Origin: Gemmatimonadota bacterium
GTDB taxonomy: Bacteria > Gemmatimonadota > Gemmatimonadetes > Longimicrobiales > Gaopeijiaceae
NCBI GenBank assembly: GCA_022571515.1
Contig: JACZXQ010000013.1
Coordinates: 1-64,000 of the forward strand
Reading direction: 5' to 3'
DNA: 64,000 nucleotides
The notes under the pieces are model-generated. The model saw only the letters and a program-made list of their open reading frames with translations, made no database searches and was not told the DNA's origin. A program made the translations under genes and the position numbers. Positions 42,731 to 52,175 of this stretch are shown in pieces. How positions within the stretch are numbered: the first letter of the stretch is position 1; each line of letters begins with the position of its first letter.

Positions 42731-44575
42731 ATGACTCAAGAGCGCGCCGACGGTAAGACCAAGACGGGAGCACTGAGCGGGGGCCTCGGCCGCCGACTCC
42801 TGATCTGGTTCCTGCTCCTCTCGCTGATCCCTCTTCTCGGGTCCAACACGATCGGGTATCTGCGCACCCAGGTCATCATCGAAGGACTCGTAGAGCGGTA
42901 TCTAGGGGGCATCGCCGAGTTACAAGCCAGGCGGGTCCAGGAAGGTGTGGAGCAGCACTTCCTGCATCTGTCCTCGCTTGGGACCGGCAACCGATTCCTG
43001 GAGGCGGCGGCAGAGCGGGAGCGTGGATTAGACCGCCTGGAAATGAGCGAAGTGGCGGATTCCGCTTCGGTGCATGCCTATCTGGTACGGCAGCTGGATG
43101 AGCCTGGCGCCTTCGAGGCGCTGGCCCTCGTCCAACTGGACGGCACCGTCATCGCGGCGACGAGCGAAGGCCCGTGGCAATCATTCTTGGACTCGAGTGA
43201 GCCGCGCCGACTCATGATCGCCAGGGGAGCCACTTCTGATGCTCCCCCGGTGCTTTGTCTGGGGGTCGTGATTCAGGATGAAGATGGCCAAAGGATGGCG
43301 TATCTGCTCGGGACCATCGCCCTCGGGCACGCGAGCAACTTCCTCGAGATCCCTGAGCATGTTGCCGGGAGCATCGAGTCGTTCATCCTGGACGAAGCGG
43401 GCCTGCCCCTCTTCGTGTCCCATACCCATGGACGTCTAGCGTATGACGCGCCGCTGTCTACGCCCTTGCTGGACATGCCGGTCGGTTCGACGGCACGCTA
43501 CCGTGACCGGGAAGGTGTGGAGGTACTCGGCACGAGCGTGGAGATTCCCGAGTACTCGTGGTTATTTGTGAACGAGGTTCCGGTCGACGACGCGTTGGTG
43601 GGGCTCCGGCAACTCAGGTCCGTATCGACGATCATTGGCCTGCTTTTCACACTCCTGGTGGCGGGTGCTGCATGGCTGGTAGCCGGAGGCATCGTGGCGC
43701 CGATCGAACGTCTCGTGGCGGCCACGCGAAGAGTGGCGAGCGGCGATCTGGAAGCACGCGTCGAGGTCGACGTCGCTGACGAGATCGGAGAACTCGGGCA
43801 GGCCTTCAATCACATGGCCGAGGAACTCTCGGGGAACGCCGCTCGGATCGAGGAACTTCACCAACTGGAGCTCGAGCGGGGGGAACAACTTGCGACGGTA
43901 GGGGAGCTGGCCAGCGGTCTGGCCCACGAGATCAAGAATCCGGTGATCGGCATATCGAGCGGACTGGATCTCGTGGTTCGAAGGATCGGTGCAGACGAGA
44001 AGCTCTCCACCATCGTAGCCGAGATGAAGCGGCAGTTGCGGAGGATCGAAGCGGCGATCAGGGACCTTTTGGCCTTCGCTCGTCCCCCCTCACCGACCCT
44101 TCTGCCCAGCCGGATCAACGAAGTCGTGCGTCAATCCATCGTCCTTGTGGAACCGGCCGCGCAAAAGGCCGGTGTCTCGCTGGTGCTCGAGTTGGGCGAC
44201 GAGCTCCCCGAGTTGCTACTCGACTCGGACTTGGTCGGGCAAGCCATTATCAACCTCGTCATCAATGCGATTTATGCGACAGAGAGCGGCGGACAGGTCG
44301 TTCTTTCGACCCGCGAACTCGACGGTGCGGTCGAACTGACGGTCAGGGATACGGGAAGTGGCATTACTGAGGAGAATCTGAAGCACCTGTTCAGACCGTT
44401 CTTCACGACGCGACACAGCGGCACCGGTCTGGGCCTTTCGATCACCAAGGACATCGTCGAGCGGCACGATGGCCGTATCACAGTGGACACGGTCCTCGGT
44501 GAAGGCTCGTGCTTCACGATCGTGCTGCCGGAGCGGTCATCGACGGAGCTAGTCGGTGTGCAGGAGGAGACATGA
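42731..44575 (+). CDS. NtrB-type membrane sensor histidine kinase
   Basis: 614 residues from ATG at 42731 (GAGGAGACC). Two membrane helices (about 22-42 and 298-320) frame a periplasmic sensor of some 250 residues, probably a double-Cache-like fold. HAMP follows, then GLAHEIKNPVIGISSGLDLV with H399, N-box (LVINAIYATESGG), DTGSGI and GTGLGLSI. This is the kinase style partnered with sigma-54 activators. Overlaps the regulator start (ATGA). The signal may be redox state or a ligand in the periplasm. Confidence 0.88.
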   Translation: MTQERADGKTKTGALSGGLGRRLLIWFLLLSLIPLLGSNTIGYLRTQVIIEGLVERYLGGIAELQARRVQEGVEQHFLHLSSLGTGNRFLEAAAERERGLDRLEMSEVADSASVHAYLVRQLDEPGAFEALALVQLDGTVIAATSEGPWQSFLDSSEPRRLMIARGATSDAPPVLCLGVVIQDEDGQRMAYLLGTIALGHASNFLEIPEHVAGSIESFILDEAGLPLFVSHTHGRLAYDAPLSTPLLDMPVGSTARYRDREGVEVLGTSVEIPEYSWLFVNEVPVDDALVGLRQLRSVSTIIGLLFTLLVAGAAWLVAGGIVAPIERLVAATRRVASGDLEARVEVDVADEIGELGQAFNHMAEELSGNAARIEELHQLELERGEQLATVGELASGLAHEIKNPVIGISSGLDLVVRRIGADEKLSTIVAEMKRQLRRIEAAIRDLLAFARPPSPTLLPSRINEVVRQSIVLVEPAAQKAGVSLVLELGDELPELLLDSDLVGQAIINLVINAIYATESGGQVVLSTRELDGAVELTVRDTGSGITEENLKHLFRPFFTTRHSGTGLGLSITKDIVERHDGRITVDTVLGEGSCFTIVLPERSSTELVGVQEET

Positions 44576-45945
44576 GCAAGGCGCGAGTTCTCATTTGTGA
44601 CGACGAGGTGCTACTCCGACTTTGGCTCGAGGAGCACCTCGCAGAAAGAGGTTTTGAGACGGAAGGCGTCGAGGACGGCGCAAGCCTGCTCGAGGCCATC
44701 AAGAGGGATGCCGCGGATGTGGTCCTGCTGGACTTGCGCCTTCCGGACACCTCGGGAATCCAACTCATTCCAAAGCTGAAGGAGATCGACCCCTCACTCC
44801 CGATTCTCATGATGACGGCACACGGTGACGTGGAGACCGCTGTCCAGGCCGTGCGCGCGGGGGCGCATCACTTCCTCGAGAAGCCTCTCGAGCTCGCGGA
44901 GTTGGTGCTTCTCATCGAGCAGGCTCTCGAGACCCGACGCTTGGCGAGCGAGGTGGATCGCTACCGGGAGGGGAATCGTTGGCAGTTTGCCGACGTCACG
45001 CTCGTGGGGCGTTCTTTTGCCCTCCGCCGGGTGGCCGACTTGATTACGCGCTTGGCCGTTCGGGGAAATCCCTCCACCGTCCTGATCCACGGCGAGAGCG
45101 GAACGGGCAAGGATGTGGTGGCCCGAGCCATACATGCCAGGGGGCCGCGCCAGGGAGGCCCGTTCATCAATGTGAACTGTACGGCTATACCTGAGTCCCT
45201 CGTCGAAAGCGAGCTCTTCGGCCACGAGGCGGGTTCCTTCACCGACGCTCGTGAGGAGAAGCACGGCTTGTTCGAGCTGGCCGATGGGGGGACGATCTTC
45301 TTGGACGAGGTTGGAGATATGCCGTTGAGCGGCCAATCCAAGCTCCTCAACGTACTCGAAAACAAGGTGCTTCGCCGCGTGGGAGGTGTCCGAGACATCG
45401 CGGTCGATGTCCATGTGGTCGCCGCCACGAATCGAGACTTGGAGGCAGCGGTGGCCGCGGGAGATTTCCGGGAAGATCTCTTCTATCGGCTGAATGTGGT
45501 CCCGATTTTCATGCCTCCGCTCAGGGAGCGTCGGGAGGACATCGCGCCGCTGGCCATGCATTTCCTCACAAACCTCGCGAAAGAGATGCGCTTGCCGGAG
45601 AGACACTTCACTCCGGATGCCCTTCGCGCGCTCGAGGCTCATGATTGGCCCGGAAATGCGCGTCAGTTGAGGAATATGCTAGAGCGGACTCTTCTCCTGG
45701 AAGATGACGACACCATCGGAGTCGCAAGCCTCGCTCCGGAGATTCGGGGACAGGATCCTCACTCGAGCGTGCCATCCGAATTCGTGCTCCCCACAGGCGG
45801 TGTAGATCTGGAGGACGTGGAGAAGAGTCTCATTCTGCAGGCTCTCGAGCACGCAGATGGGAACAAGACGCAGGCCGCGCAGCTGCTCCGGTTGACGAGA
45901 GACACCTTCCGGTATCGAGTGGAAAAGTATGGCTTAGGGGTCTAG
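44572..45945 (+). CDS. NtrC-family sigma-54 response regulator
   Basis: 457 residues from ATG at 44572. Receiver with D54, AAA+ domain with Walker A GESGTGKD (174-181), Walker B TIFLDEVGDM, and C-terminal Fis-type helix-turn-helix (NKTQAAQLLRLTRDTFRYRV). The sigma-54 contact loop is GSFTDA (221-226) rather than GAFTGA; Phe and Thr are kept, and GAFTDA-like variants occur in natural activators. It should activate the two sigma-54 promoters at 39281 and 42431 through the palindromic sites. Confidence 0.9.
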   Translation: MSKARVLICDDEVLLRLWLEEHLAERGFETEGVEDGASLLEAIKRDAADVVLLDLRLPDTSGIQLIPKLKEIDPSLPILMMTAHGDVETAVQAVRAGAHHFLEKPLELAELVLLIEQALETRRLASEVDRYREGNRWQFADVTLVGRSFALRRVADLITRLAVRGNPSTVLIHGESGTGKDVVARAIHARGPRQGGPFINVNCTAIPESLVESELFGHEAGSFTDAREEKHGLFELADGGTIFLDEVGDMPLSGQSKLLNVLENKVLRRVGGVRDIAVDVHVVAATNRDLEAAVAAGDFREDLFYRLNVVPIFMPPLRERREDIAPLAMHFLTNLAKEMRLPERHFTPDALRALEAHDWPGNARQLRNMLERTLLLEDDDTIGVASLAPEIRGQDPHSSVPSEFVLPTGGVDLEDVEKSLILQALEHADGNKTQAAQLLRLTRDTFRYRVEKYGLGV

Positions 45946-46464
45946 CGGCTGAGCCAAGTCGAACAGGCCCATCTCCAACTCGACGATGTCACCCCCGGGG
46001 CGGAGATAGGCGGTCATCCGGTACTCTCCCGAGGGCAGGGCCTCGCCGAGGATCGTTCCTGCGCTCACCAATCCCGCGCCAAACTCGATTTCCTCGCCGG
46101 GCTCCAAATCGCGCTGAACCACAGCGAGCGTGCACGCCAACCCCGTAGCCATGTCCCACACGGGTGCGGGATCGTCGCGGTAGGCGCGCATCAGCACCAC
46201 GCATCCGTCCGGGAAGATGACAGATTGGGTTGAGGCCGTCCGGTTCCGCACGGCCACCGTCACCCCGATCTGGACGGGAAAAGACTCGGCGATGGTTACT
46301 TGCTTCACCCGGTAGGTGAGGTTCCCGTAGTCAACTTCCTCGAACTCGCCGTTGGGCCCGACCGAGCTATCCTGACATCCAGCGAAGAGCGCGGCGCCCA
46401 GAAGGAGGAGCGACGCCCTCGAACTTTGCGGCCGGCTCGGTGAACCTGTCTGTGCAACGAACAT
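45934..46464 (-). CDS. Lipoprotein with BsuPI-like domain
   Basis: 176 residues. Lipobox ALFAGC at about 25-30. The rest matches the BsuPI (intracellular proteinase inhibitor) beta-domain pattern: VTVAVRNRTASTQSVIFPDG, DLEPGEEIEFGA, then LPSGEYRMTAYLRP. It probably acts at the cell envelope, function unknown. Its last 12 bases overlap the end of the convergent sigma-54 regulator gene. The region 46465-46613 contains nothing I can support. Confidence 0.65.
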   Translation of the reverse strand: MFVAQTGSPSRPQSSRASLLLLGAALFAGCQDSSVGPNGEFEEVDYGNLTYRVKQVTIAESFPVQIGVTVAVRNRTASTQSVIFPDGCVVLMRAYRDDPAPVWDMATGLACTLAVVQRDLEPGEEIEFGAGLVSAGTILGEALPSGEYRMTAYLRPGGDIVELEMGLFDLAQPLDP

Positions 46465-46613
46465 CTAGCTTTCCCGTTATCGACTCGATTCCCGGATCAT
46501 CTCGCCAAGCGAGGAGTGTGTACCGACCCTTATCCGAGCACCCCTCTCCAACCCGACGTTTGAGCCGGTGGTTCCGTGACACCTACGGGCCGGGGGCCAC
46601 GGTGGGGCCTAGC

Positions 46614-46859
46614 CTAGACCGTAAACGCATTGAAGGTGTCCAGCGTGAACGTGTCCCTCAGGTGAGGGGTCTTCTGCAGGCGATCACACACGAAATGTCC
46701 TACATCGTCATCGTCTCCGACGTGGAACTTGGCCAACAGGTCGTATTCTCCCGACACAGAGTAGAGCTCGGATGTTTCCTCGATGTTATCGGCGATATGC
46801 GCCGCCACCTCGTAGGACGTACCCAGCTCGCATTTGATCATCACGAACACAGTATGCAT
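46614..46859 (-). CDS. Stand-alone Lrp/AsnC RAM-domain protein
   Basis: 81 residues from ATG at 46859 (GGAGTCG upstream), chosen over an earlier in-frame start without a site. The whole protein is one RAM (ligand-binding, dimerisation) domain: VFVMIKCELGTSYEVAAHIA, YSVSGEYDLLAKFHVGDDDD, and VCDRLQKTPHLRDTFTLDTF. It lacks the helix-turn-helix of Lrp. Such stand-alone domains bind small molecules or amino acids. Neighbours give no clear target. Confidence 0.75.
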   Translation of the reverse strand: MHTVFVMIKCELGTSYEVAAHIADNIEETSELYSVSGEYDLLAKFHVGDDDDVGHFVCDRLQKTPHLRDTFTLDTFNAFTV

Positions 46860-47057
46860 CGCTTCGACTCCGGATCCTGGCGTGAATGGTGGTGCATAGC
46901 GGATAATGGTTGTCCCAGGCTCGGTTCGCGAGCCCCGCAATCACCCTCGGAAGCTGTCAGTCCGCGAAAAGCTGCCGATATGGCAGTATATGGATCCGCC
47001 GTTTTGGCGGGTTAGGCGGGACGCCGAATTGTCAGGTAGGCGGGAGCTACCGACAAC

Positions 47058-47168
47058 TTACGCTCCCCCCAGCATGTAACCGATGAAAATGGCCATATAG
47101 GAAAGGACCACCAGCCCTGTTCTCACCGCTCCCCAAACCTCCACGCCGTCTCTGCTCGGTGCCATCAT
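47058..47168 (-). CDS. 36-residue single-pass membrane peptide
   Basis: ATG at 47168 (with ATG at 47165 as second choice) preceded by AGAAGGAATCGGAC. It encodes a short soluble start MMAPSRDGVEVWGAVRTGLV and a helix that includes VVLSYMAIFIGYMLGGA. Size and layout recall small subunits of respiratory complexes (CydX-, CcoQ-like), but no match is claimed. A sigma-54-like element is at 47231-47247, and the -12 lies some 65 bases before ATG. Too short for ORF lists. The bases 46860-47057 and 47169-47406 hold no other gene. Confidence 0.45.
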   Translation of the reverse strand: MMAPSRDGVEVWGAVRTGLVVLSYMAIFIGYMLGGA

Positions 47169-47230
47169 TGTCCGATTCCTTCTACCGACTCACTGAATTC
47201 CCTGATGTAATGTGCTACGGGTATCCTGAT

Positions 47231-47247
47231 AGGCACGAGGCGTGCCA
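47231..47247 (-). promoter_or_regulatory. Sigma-54-like element upstream of the 36-residue peptide
   Basis: Minus strand TGGCACGCCTCGTGCCT has GG and GC with ten bases between and a perfect -24 block, but GTGC in place of TTGC. The sequence is also a near-palindrome (GGCACG ... CGTGCC), so it could be a protein-binding site instead. No GGGTG-N4-CACCC enhancer was found nearby. Confidence 0.4.
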
Positions 47248-47406
47248 CACCACGCACAATCCGCACAAGTGCTGCGACAGCAGTACTTTGCATGGCTTGT
47301 CGTAACCGGAACATGAGCCGGTCTCGGTGTGGTAGTGGGGAAGTTGTCCCTTGACGATGACACTTACTGCCAAAGTGAACGTCCGCCGGAAAAGGCGAAG
47401 GGGTCG

Positions 47407-48588
47407 TCAGACCCCCGGTGCGTCAACGAAGACCGGGTTCGCGATGATCCACGGAAGCGACCTGGACAGCGATTCCGGCCGGACGACGGCCTCGATCCGG
47501 TAGACGCCTGGGCCCGATAACTCGATCTCGAGGGTAGGCTCGCTGGTCTCGTGAACGGGCACTCCATCTCGGAAGAGTGTCAGCGTGGTCGGCTGGCCGA
47601 TCGCCGGAAGCGCCACCCGCAGCGTAGCGCCATCCGTCCAGACCACTCGCTGACCGAGACCGGCCACCTCGCCACCAGACTCGACCTCGACCGACAGCCC
47701 GCGCGCGTCGGCGATCCCGTCGAATCCGCAGTATCCGCGACCTCGCCGGAGGGCCTCGACGACGAGGTCTCCGTCGTGATCCGGGTCTCCGGTGGGATCC
47801 CGGTCCAGGAATACGTGTTGCCGGGCGAGCTGGAAGAGGTGGCGGTAGGCCGGGAAGGGCAGGAAGCGGTTCTCCGTGAGCGCGACCCGGGCGTGGGCAT
47901 CCACCGAGCAGATCCCGGCGATGGGCGCCTCACGCAGCAGGGCGTCCCAACGCGCCAGCGAGGAGTCCGGCCGGTCCACAAGCTTGGCCAACGCCGCCGT
48001 GGGCTCGAATGGGAGCAGTGGCAGCGCCCGCATCCAGTCCCAGAGGGAGTCGTCTCGCCAATCGGTATCCCAGTTCCAGATCTCGACGCCATCGAAGTGT
48101 CGAACGTCCCAGATCAGCCACGGACGTGCCGGCCCTTGGGGGTGGGCCACCACCCGTAGGGCATCTCCGGCGGCAATGGCGGGATCGGGCCGTGCGACGT
48201 CGGCGTGCGCTCGCTGGGGCCACTTCGCGGCGCGGCCGCGGGGATCTTCCCCGGCGATGATCAGCAGATGCCCGCCGGGCACCCGTGCTTCCTCGCCGAT
48301 GATGAGGAGCGCTCCCTCGCGGTACTGCCAGCGTCGCTCGGCCCAGACGTCGTGATCCGTTACGACGACGAAGTCGAGTTCCGCCTCGCGTGCGGCGGCG
48401 GCCACGTCATCGAGGGTGCCACCCCCGTCGGAAGACACCGTGTGAACGTGAACCACGCCGACCCATTCGGAGGGTCCGGGCGCGGACGGTGCGCCGAAGG
48501 GCTCGTGCGTCCGCAGGGCCGCCAGTCCCGCCGTGGCCAGCGCCAGGGCGGCGAGGGCGCCTCCGGCCACGAGGACGCGACGGGCCAC
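47407..48588 (-). CDS. Exported PHP-domain phosphoesterase-like protein
   Basis: 393 residues from GTG at 48588, sharing one base with the Fhs stop. Signal-anchor at the start, then a PHP fold with HVHTVSSDGG, VVTDHDVW, AHPQGP and VDAHARV metal-ligand motifs, and a C-terminal beta-sandwich (YRIEAVVRPESLSR). PHP enzymes hydrolyse phosphoesters with two or three metal ions; the substrate here is unknown. Coupled behind formate-THF ligase, perhaps by chance. Confidence 0.75.
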   Translation of the reverse strand: MARRVLVAGGALAALALATAGLAALRTHEPFGAPSAPGPSEWVGVVHVHTVSSDGGGTLDDVAAAAREAELDFVVVTDHDVWAERRWQYREGALLIIGEEARVPGGHLLIIAGEDPRGRAAKWPQRAHADVARPDPAIAAGDALRVVAHPQGPARPWLIWDVRHFDGVEIWNWDTDWRDDSLWDWMRALPLLPFEPTAALAKLVDRPDSSLARWDALLREAPIAGICSVDAHARVALTENRFLPFPAYRHLFQLARQHVFLDRDPTGDPDHDGDLVVEALRRGRGYCGFDGIADARGLSVEVESGGEVAGLGQRVVWTDGATLRVALPAIGQPTTLTLFRDGVPVHETSEPTLEIELSGPGVYRIEAVVRPESLSRSLPWIIANPVFVDAPGV

Positions 48589-50264
48589 TACGCCAACCCG
48601 ACGATCTCGCCGCTGGCCTTCACGCTCATGCCTGTGGCGGCCGGACGTGCCGACAGGCCCGGCATCGTCATGATGTCACCGGTCTTCGCGACGACGAATC
48701 CCGCTCCGGCGGCCGGGATGACATCGCGCACCGTGATGTGGAACCCACTAGGCCTGCCCAGCAGATCCGGATTGTCCGAGAACGAGTACTGGGTCTTCGC
48801 CATGCATACCGGGGAATCTCCCATGCCGATGCCTTCCAAGCGCTCGATCGACTTCTCAGCATCGATCAGGAACTCAACCCCTTCAGAGCCATAGATCTCG
48901 CCGGCGATCATCTCGATCTTCTCGCGAAGCGTCATGTCGAGCGGGTACAGCGGCTTGTAGTTGGCTCCTCCCGCCGCTAGGAGGTCGGTGACGGCATCGG
49001 CGAGCTCGAGCATGCCCTCGGCCGTTTGGCTGTGCGGATCGGACTCCACGGCCTGCACGCCCATCTCTTTGCAGGCGTCGATGATGGACTGTACCTCCGC
49101 AGCGGTGTCGGTCGCGAACCGGTTCACGGCAACGATGGCGGGCACCCCGAACTTTCTCAGGTTCTCGACATGGCCGACGAGGTTTGGGAGGCCTCGCTTC
49201 AATGCCGCTACGTCCTCCATAGCGAGCTGGTCCTTCTTCACACCACCGTGCATCTTGAGGGCTCGCACCGTCGCCACGAGTACCACCGCCTCGGGCTCCA
49301 GGCCGCCGACGCGGCACTTGATATCGAAGAATTTCTCGGCGCCAAGGTCCGCGCCGAACCCGGCCTCCGTCACGACGATGTCGCCGAACGCCAGACCAGC
49401 CCTGGTTGCGATCAGCGAGTTGCACCCGTGGGCGATGTTGGCGAATGGACCCCCATGAATGAACGCCGGTGTTCTTCCCAACGTCTGTACGAGGTTGGGG
49501 TTGATGGCGTCTCTGAGGAGTACCGTCATGGCGCCGGGCGCATCCAGCTCCTTGGCGCGGATCGGTGTGCCGTCCCGTGTATAAGCCACGATGATCTCAC
49601 CGAGCCGCCTCGTGAGATCCGGGAGTCCGTCTGCCAGGCAGAAGATCGCCATGATCTCCGATGCGGCGGTGATCACGAAGTGGTCCTCGCGGGGAATGCC
49701 GCCGAGACGGCCACCGAGCCCGATCGTGATCGAACGGAGGGCACGGTCGTTCATGTCCACCGCGCGCGGCCACACGATCTGCCGCTGATCGACGTTGAGA
49801 TCGTTCGGCCGGAAGAGGTGGTTGTCGAGCATCGCCGAGAGGAGTCCGTGCGCGGCCGTGATCGCGTGGAAATCGCCCGTGAAGTGGAGGTTGATGTCCG
49901 CCATCGGCACCACCTGCGAGTACCCGCCGCCCGCCGCGCCGCCCTTGATCCCGAAGACCGGCCCGAGGCTCGGCTCCCGCAGGCAAAGAACAGGATTGCG
50001 CCCTCTCACGTTCAAAGCATCCGCCAGCCCGACCGAGATGGTGGACTTTCCCTCACCCGCCGGCGTAGGGCTGATGGCGGTGACGAGGACGAGCCTGCCC
50101 TTCGGGCCGTCGTGGTTCTGGAAGGCTCCGAGTGGCACCTTCGCCTTGTAGTGCCCGTAATTTTCGATGTCGCCGGGCCCGAGGCCGAGGGTTTCCGCAA
50201 TTTCGACGATGGGCCGGAGTTCGGCCGACTGCGCGATCTCGATGTCTGTGGGTGTCTGGCTCAA
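48588..50264 (-). CDS. fhs: Formate--tetrahydrofolate ligase
   Basis: 558 residues, the standard length for this enzyme. ATP-binding loop TPAGEGKSTISVGLADAL near 63-80, with characteristic LREPSLGPVFGIKGGAAGGG and HGGPFANIAHGCNSLIATR. It makes 10-formyl-THF from formate, ATP and THF in the cytosol. Start is TTG at 50264, with GGGAGGACG upstream. Formate is also released from N-formylglutamate in histidine breakdown (hut genes at 59.8-64 kb), a possible link but not proof. Confidence 0.95.
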   Translation of the reverse strand: MSQTPTDIEIAQSAELRPIVEIAETLGLGPGDIENYGHYKAKVPLGAFQNHDGPKGRLVLVTAISPTPAGEGKSTISVGLADALNVRGRNPVLCLREPSLGPVFGIKGGAAGGGYSQVVPMADINLHFTGDFHAITAAHGLLSAMLDNHLFRPNDLNVDQRQIVWPRAVDMNDRALRSITIGLGGRLGGIPREDHFVITAASEIMAIFCLADGLPDLTRRLGEIIVAYTRDGTPIRAKELDAPGAMTVLLRDAINPNLVQTLGRTPAFIHGGPFANIAHGCNSLIATRAGLAFGDIVVTEAGFGADLGAEKFFDIKCRVGGLEPEAVVLVATVRALKMHGGVKKDQLAMEDVAALKRGLPNLVGHVENLRKFGVPAIVAVNRFATDTAAEVQSIIDACKEMGVQAVESDPHSQTAEGMLELADAVTDLLAAGGANYKPLYPLDMTLREKIEMIAGEIYGSEGVEFLIDAEKSIERLEGIGMGDSPVCMAKTQYSFSDNPDLLGRPSGFHITVRDVIPAAGAGFVVAKTGDIMTMPGLSARPAATGMSVKASGEIVGLA

Positions 50265-50440
50265 AACCCGTCCTCCCGAATGGCAGTATGGCCTCCTGTA
50301 GAAGGCCGGATGTCGCGGCCCGCATTATACAGGCTAACCGGCGAATGGGGCACCCCCGTGCAGGCATCCGCCTACCTGGAGGGCGACGTCCGTCCGGTAA
50401 CTCCTTGCGCCGGCCTGTGCCACACGGTCAAATGAGGCCC

Positions 50441-50677
50441 ATGAGTCAGCCGCCACCCCAATTTCGGTCGCATTACCGGCCACGCACGCCCGCCGGGTGG
50501 GCGGCGATCGTGTCGTTCACGATTCTGATGGCCATGGCCCAGCCCCCGATCGTGCACACGCTGGCCAATCGTATCGAACCGTCACTGCTGGGTATGCCGT
50601 TCCTCTACGTCTACCTCCTGGCCGTGTACGTTCTGATGATCGGCGTCCTCATCTGGGCAATGCGGAAGGGCGTGTAG
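50441..50677 (+). CDS. DUF3311-like small membrane subunit
   Basis: 78 residues from ATG at 50441 (ATG at 50432 also in frame). Two helices: WAAIVSFTILMAMAQPPIVH and FLYVYLLAVYVLMIGVLIWA, with the NRIEPSLLGMPF junction that marks DUF3311 proteins. They are found before SSS-family symporters as accessory subunits. Its TAG shares a base with the symporter GTG. Confidence 0.75.
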   Translation: MSQPPPQFRSHYRPRTPAGWAAIVSFTILMAMAQPPIVHTLANRIEPSLLGMPFLYVYLLAVYVLMIGVLIWAMRKGV

Positions 50678-52164
50678 TGGAGCCGTGGGTCGTCTCCACA
50701 AGCCTGATCTTTCTCTACCTCCTTGTCACCATAGTGGTGGGCGTGGTAGCGAACCGCCGCATGACCGGCGATCTGGAGGACTTCCTCCTTTACGGCCGGC
50801 AGGCCGGGTTCGTGGTGCTCTACCTGACCGTCGTCGCTTCCTTCCACTCGGCCTTCGCCTTCTTGGGTTCCGGGGGTTTCTTCTACACGCACGGAATCGG
50901 TTTTTGGGCCGCGGGGACGTGGACGGTCATGGTGGGGGCGATCACCTACGTCCTCGGGAGCCGGATCTGGGCGGTCGGCAAACGGTTCGGTTACATGACC
51001 CCGGCCGACATGTTGGCCGACTTCTACGAGAGCGATGCCGTGAGGGTCGTCGTGGCATTGGTCTCCGTGCTGTTCACGATCCTGTACATCCAGGTCCAGG
51101 CTCAGGGACTCGGTTACATCATTTCCGTGGCCTCTGGGGGGAGGATCTCATTTGAAATCGGGACCGCCATCCTCCTCGTGATCGCGGCCGGCTACCTGAT
51201 GGCCGGCGGCCTCAGGGCCGTGTACTGGACCGACGTCATCCAGGGAGTCTGGATGTATGTGGCCATCTGGGTGGGGGCTCTCGTGCTGGCGGAGCGCCTT
51301 TTCGGCGGACCGGTCGAGCTTTGGCGGAGGGTCGCGGCCGAGCGGCCGGACCTGCTTAGCCTTCCCGGTCCGGAAGGTTTCTTCACACCGGGAATGTGGG
51401 TCGGGATGAGCGTGGCGCTTTCGTTCGGCATCATCCTTCAACCCCACATGATGATCAGGTACTTCTCGGCCGCCTCGGGTCGCACGATCAAATGGCTCGG
51501 CGCCACCACGCCGATCTTCCTGATGACACTGTACATCCCCGCGGCACTCGTCGGTCTTGGCGGCGCCCTGATCATGCCCGACATCGAGGTTCCGGATCGG
51601 ATCTTCCCGGAGCTGCTGTTCACCTATGCGCCAGCTTGGCTGACCGGCATGATCCTGGCGGGAGCGACGGCGGCCGCAATGTCCACCCTGGACTCGATTC
51701 TGCACGCCAACATGACCGTGCTTACGCGTGATATCTACCAGCGATTCGTGGCACCGGGCCGTGACGAGCGACATTACATCCGGGTGGGGCAGATCATCGT
51801 GCTCGGCCTGCTGGTGGTGGGATACGTCCTCTCCGTGGGCACGTTCGATCTCCTGGTCACGCTTGTAACCCTGTCCGGCGCGGGGGCGCTTCAGCTTCTT
51901 CCGGGGGTGATGGGTGTGTGCTTCCCGACCGCTCGGCCCTGGACAAAGCACGGGGTACTCGCTGGGATCGGTATCGGGCTGGCGGTGCTCTACGCCACCC
52001 TGGTGCTTTGGCCGCATCCCTTTGGCATGCACGGCGCCATCTGGTCCATTTCAGCCAATTTCTCGACGTGCATGATCGTCTCGAGATTCTCGACTCCGCC
52101 ATCGGCCGAGACTGTGGCGCGAGTGCATGGCGAGGTTGAGCGCTTCGTCTACGGGGACGACTAG
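50677..52164 (+). CDS. Sodium:solute symporter (SSS family)
   Basis: 495 residues from GTG at 50677, the first start after the coupled small subunit. About thirteen helices with SSS signatures: YGRQAGFVVLYLTVVASFHS, the segment GGLRAVYWTDVIQGVWMYVA, and ATAAAMSTLDSILHANMTVL. It takes up an organic solute with Na+. The DUF3311 pairing is typical of carboxylate or amino-acid-like substrates, but the substrate cannot be read. Ends 12 bases before the convergent glnS end. Confidence 0.9.
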   Translation: MEPWVVSTSLIFLYLLVTIVVGVVANRRMTGDLEDFLLYGRQAGFVVLYLTVVASFHSAFAFLGSGGFFYTHGIGFWAAGTWTVMVGAITYVLGSRIWAVGKRFGYMTPADMLADFYESDAVRVVVALVSVLFTILYIQVQAQGLGYIISVASGGRISFEIGTAILLVIAAGYLMAGGLRAVYWTDVIQGVWMYVAIWVGALVLAERLFGGPVELWRRVAAERPDLLSLPGPEGFFTPGMWVGMSVALSFGIILQPHMMIRYFSAASGRTIKWLGATTPIFLMTLYIPAALVGLGGALIMPDIEVPDRIFPELLFTYAPAWLTGMILAGATAAAMSTLDSILHANMTVLTRDIYQRFVAPGRDERHYIRVGQIIVLGLLVVGYVLSVGTFDLLVTLVTLSGAGALQLLPGVMGVCFPTARPWTKHGVLAGIGIGLAVLYATLVLWPHPFGMHGAIWSISANFSTCMIVSRFSTPPSAETVARVHGEVERFVYGDD

Positions 52165-52175
52165 ACGGCGCTAAT

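Noticed and set aside
44572-45945. Loss of sigma-54 activation because GAFTGA reads GSFTDA
   Set aside because: Phe and Thr of the contact loop are kept and similar variants occur in working activators, so inactivity cannot be claimed.
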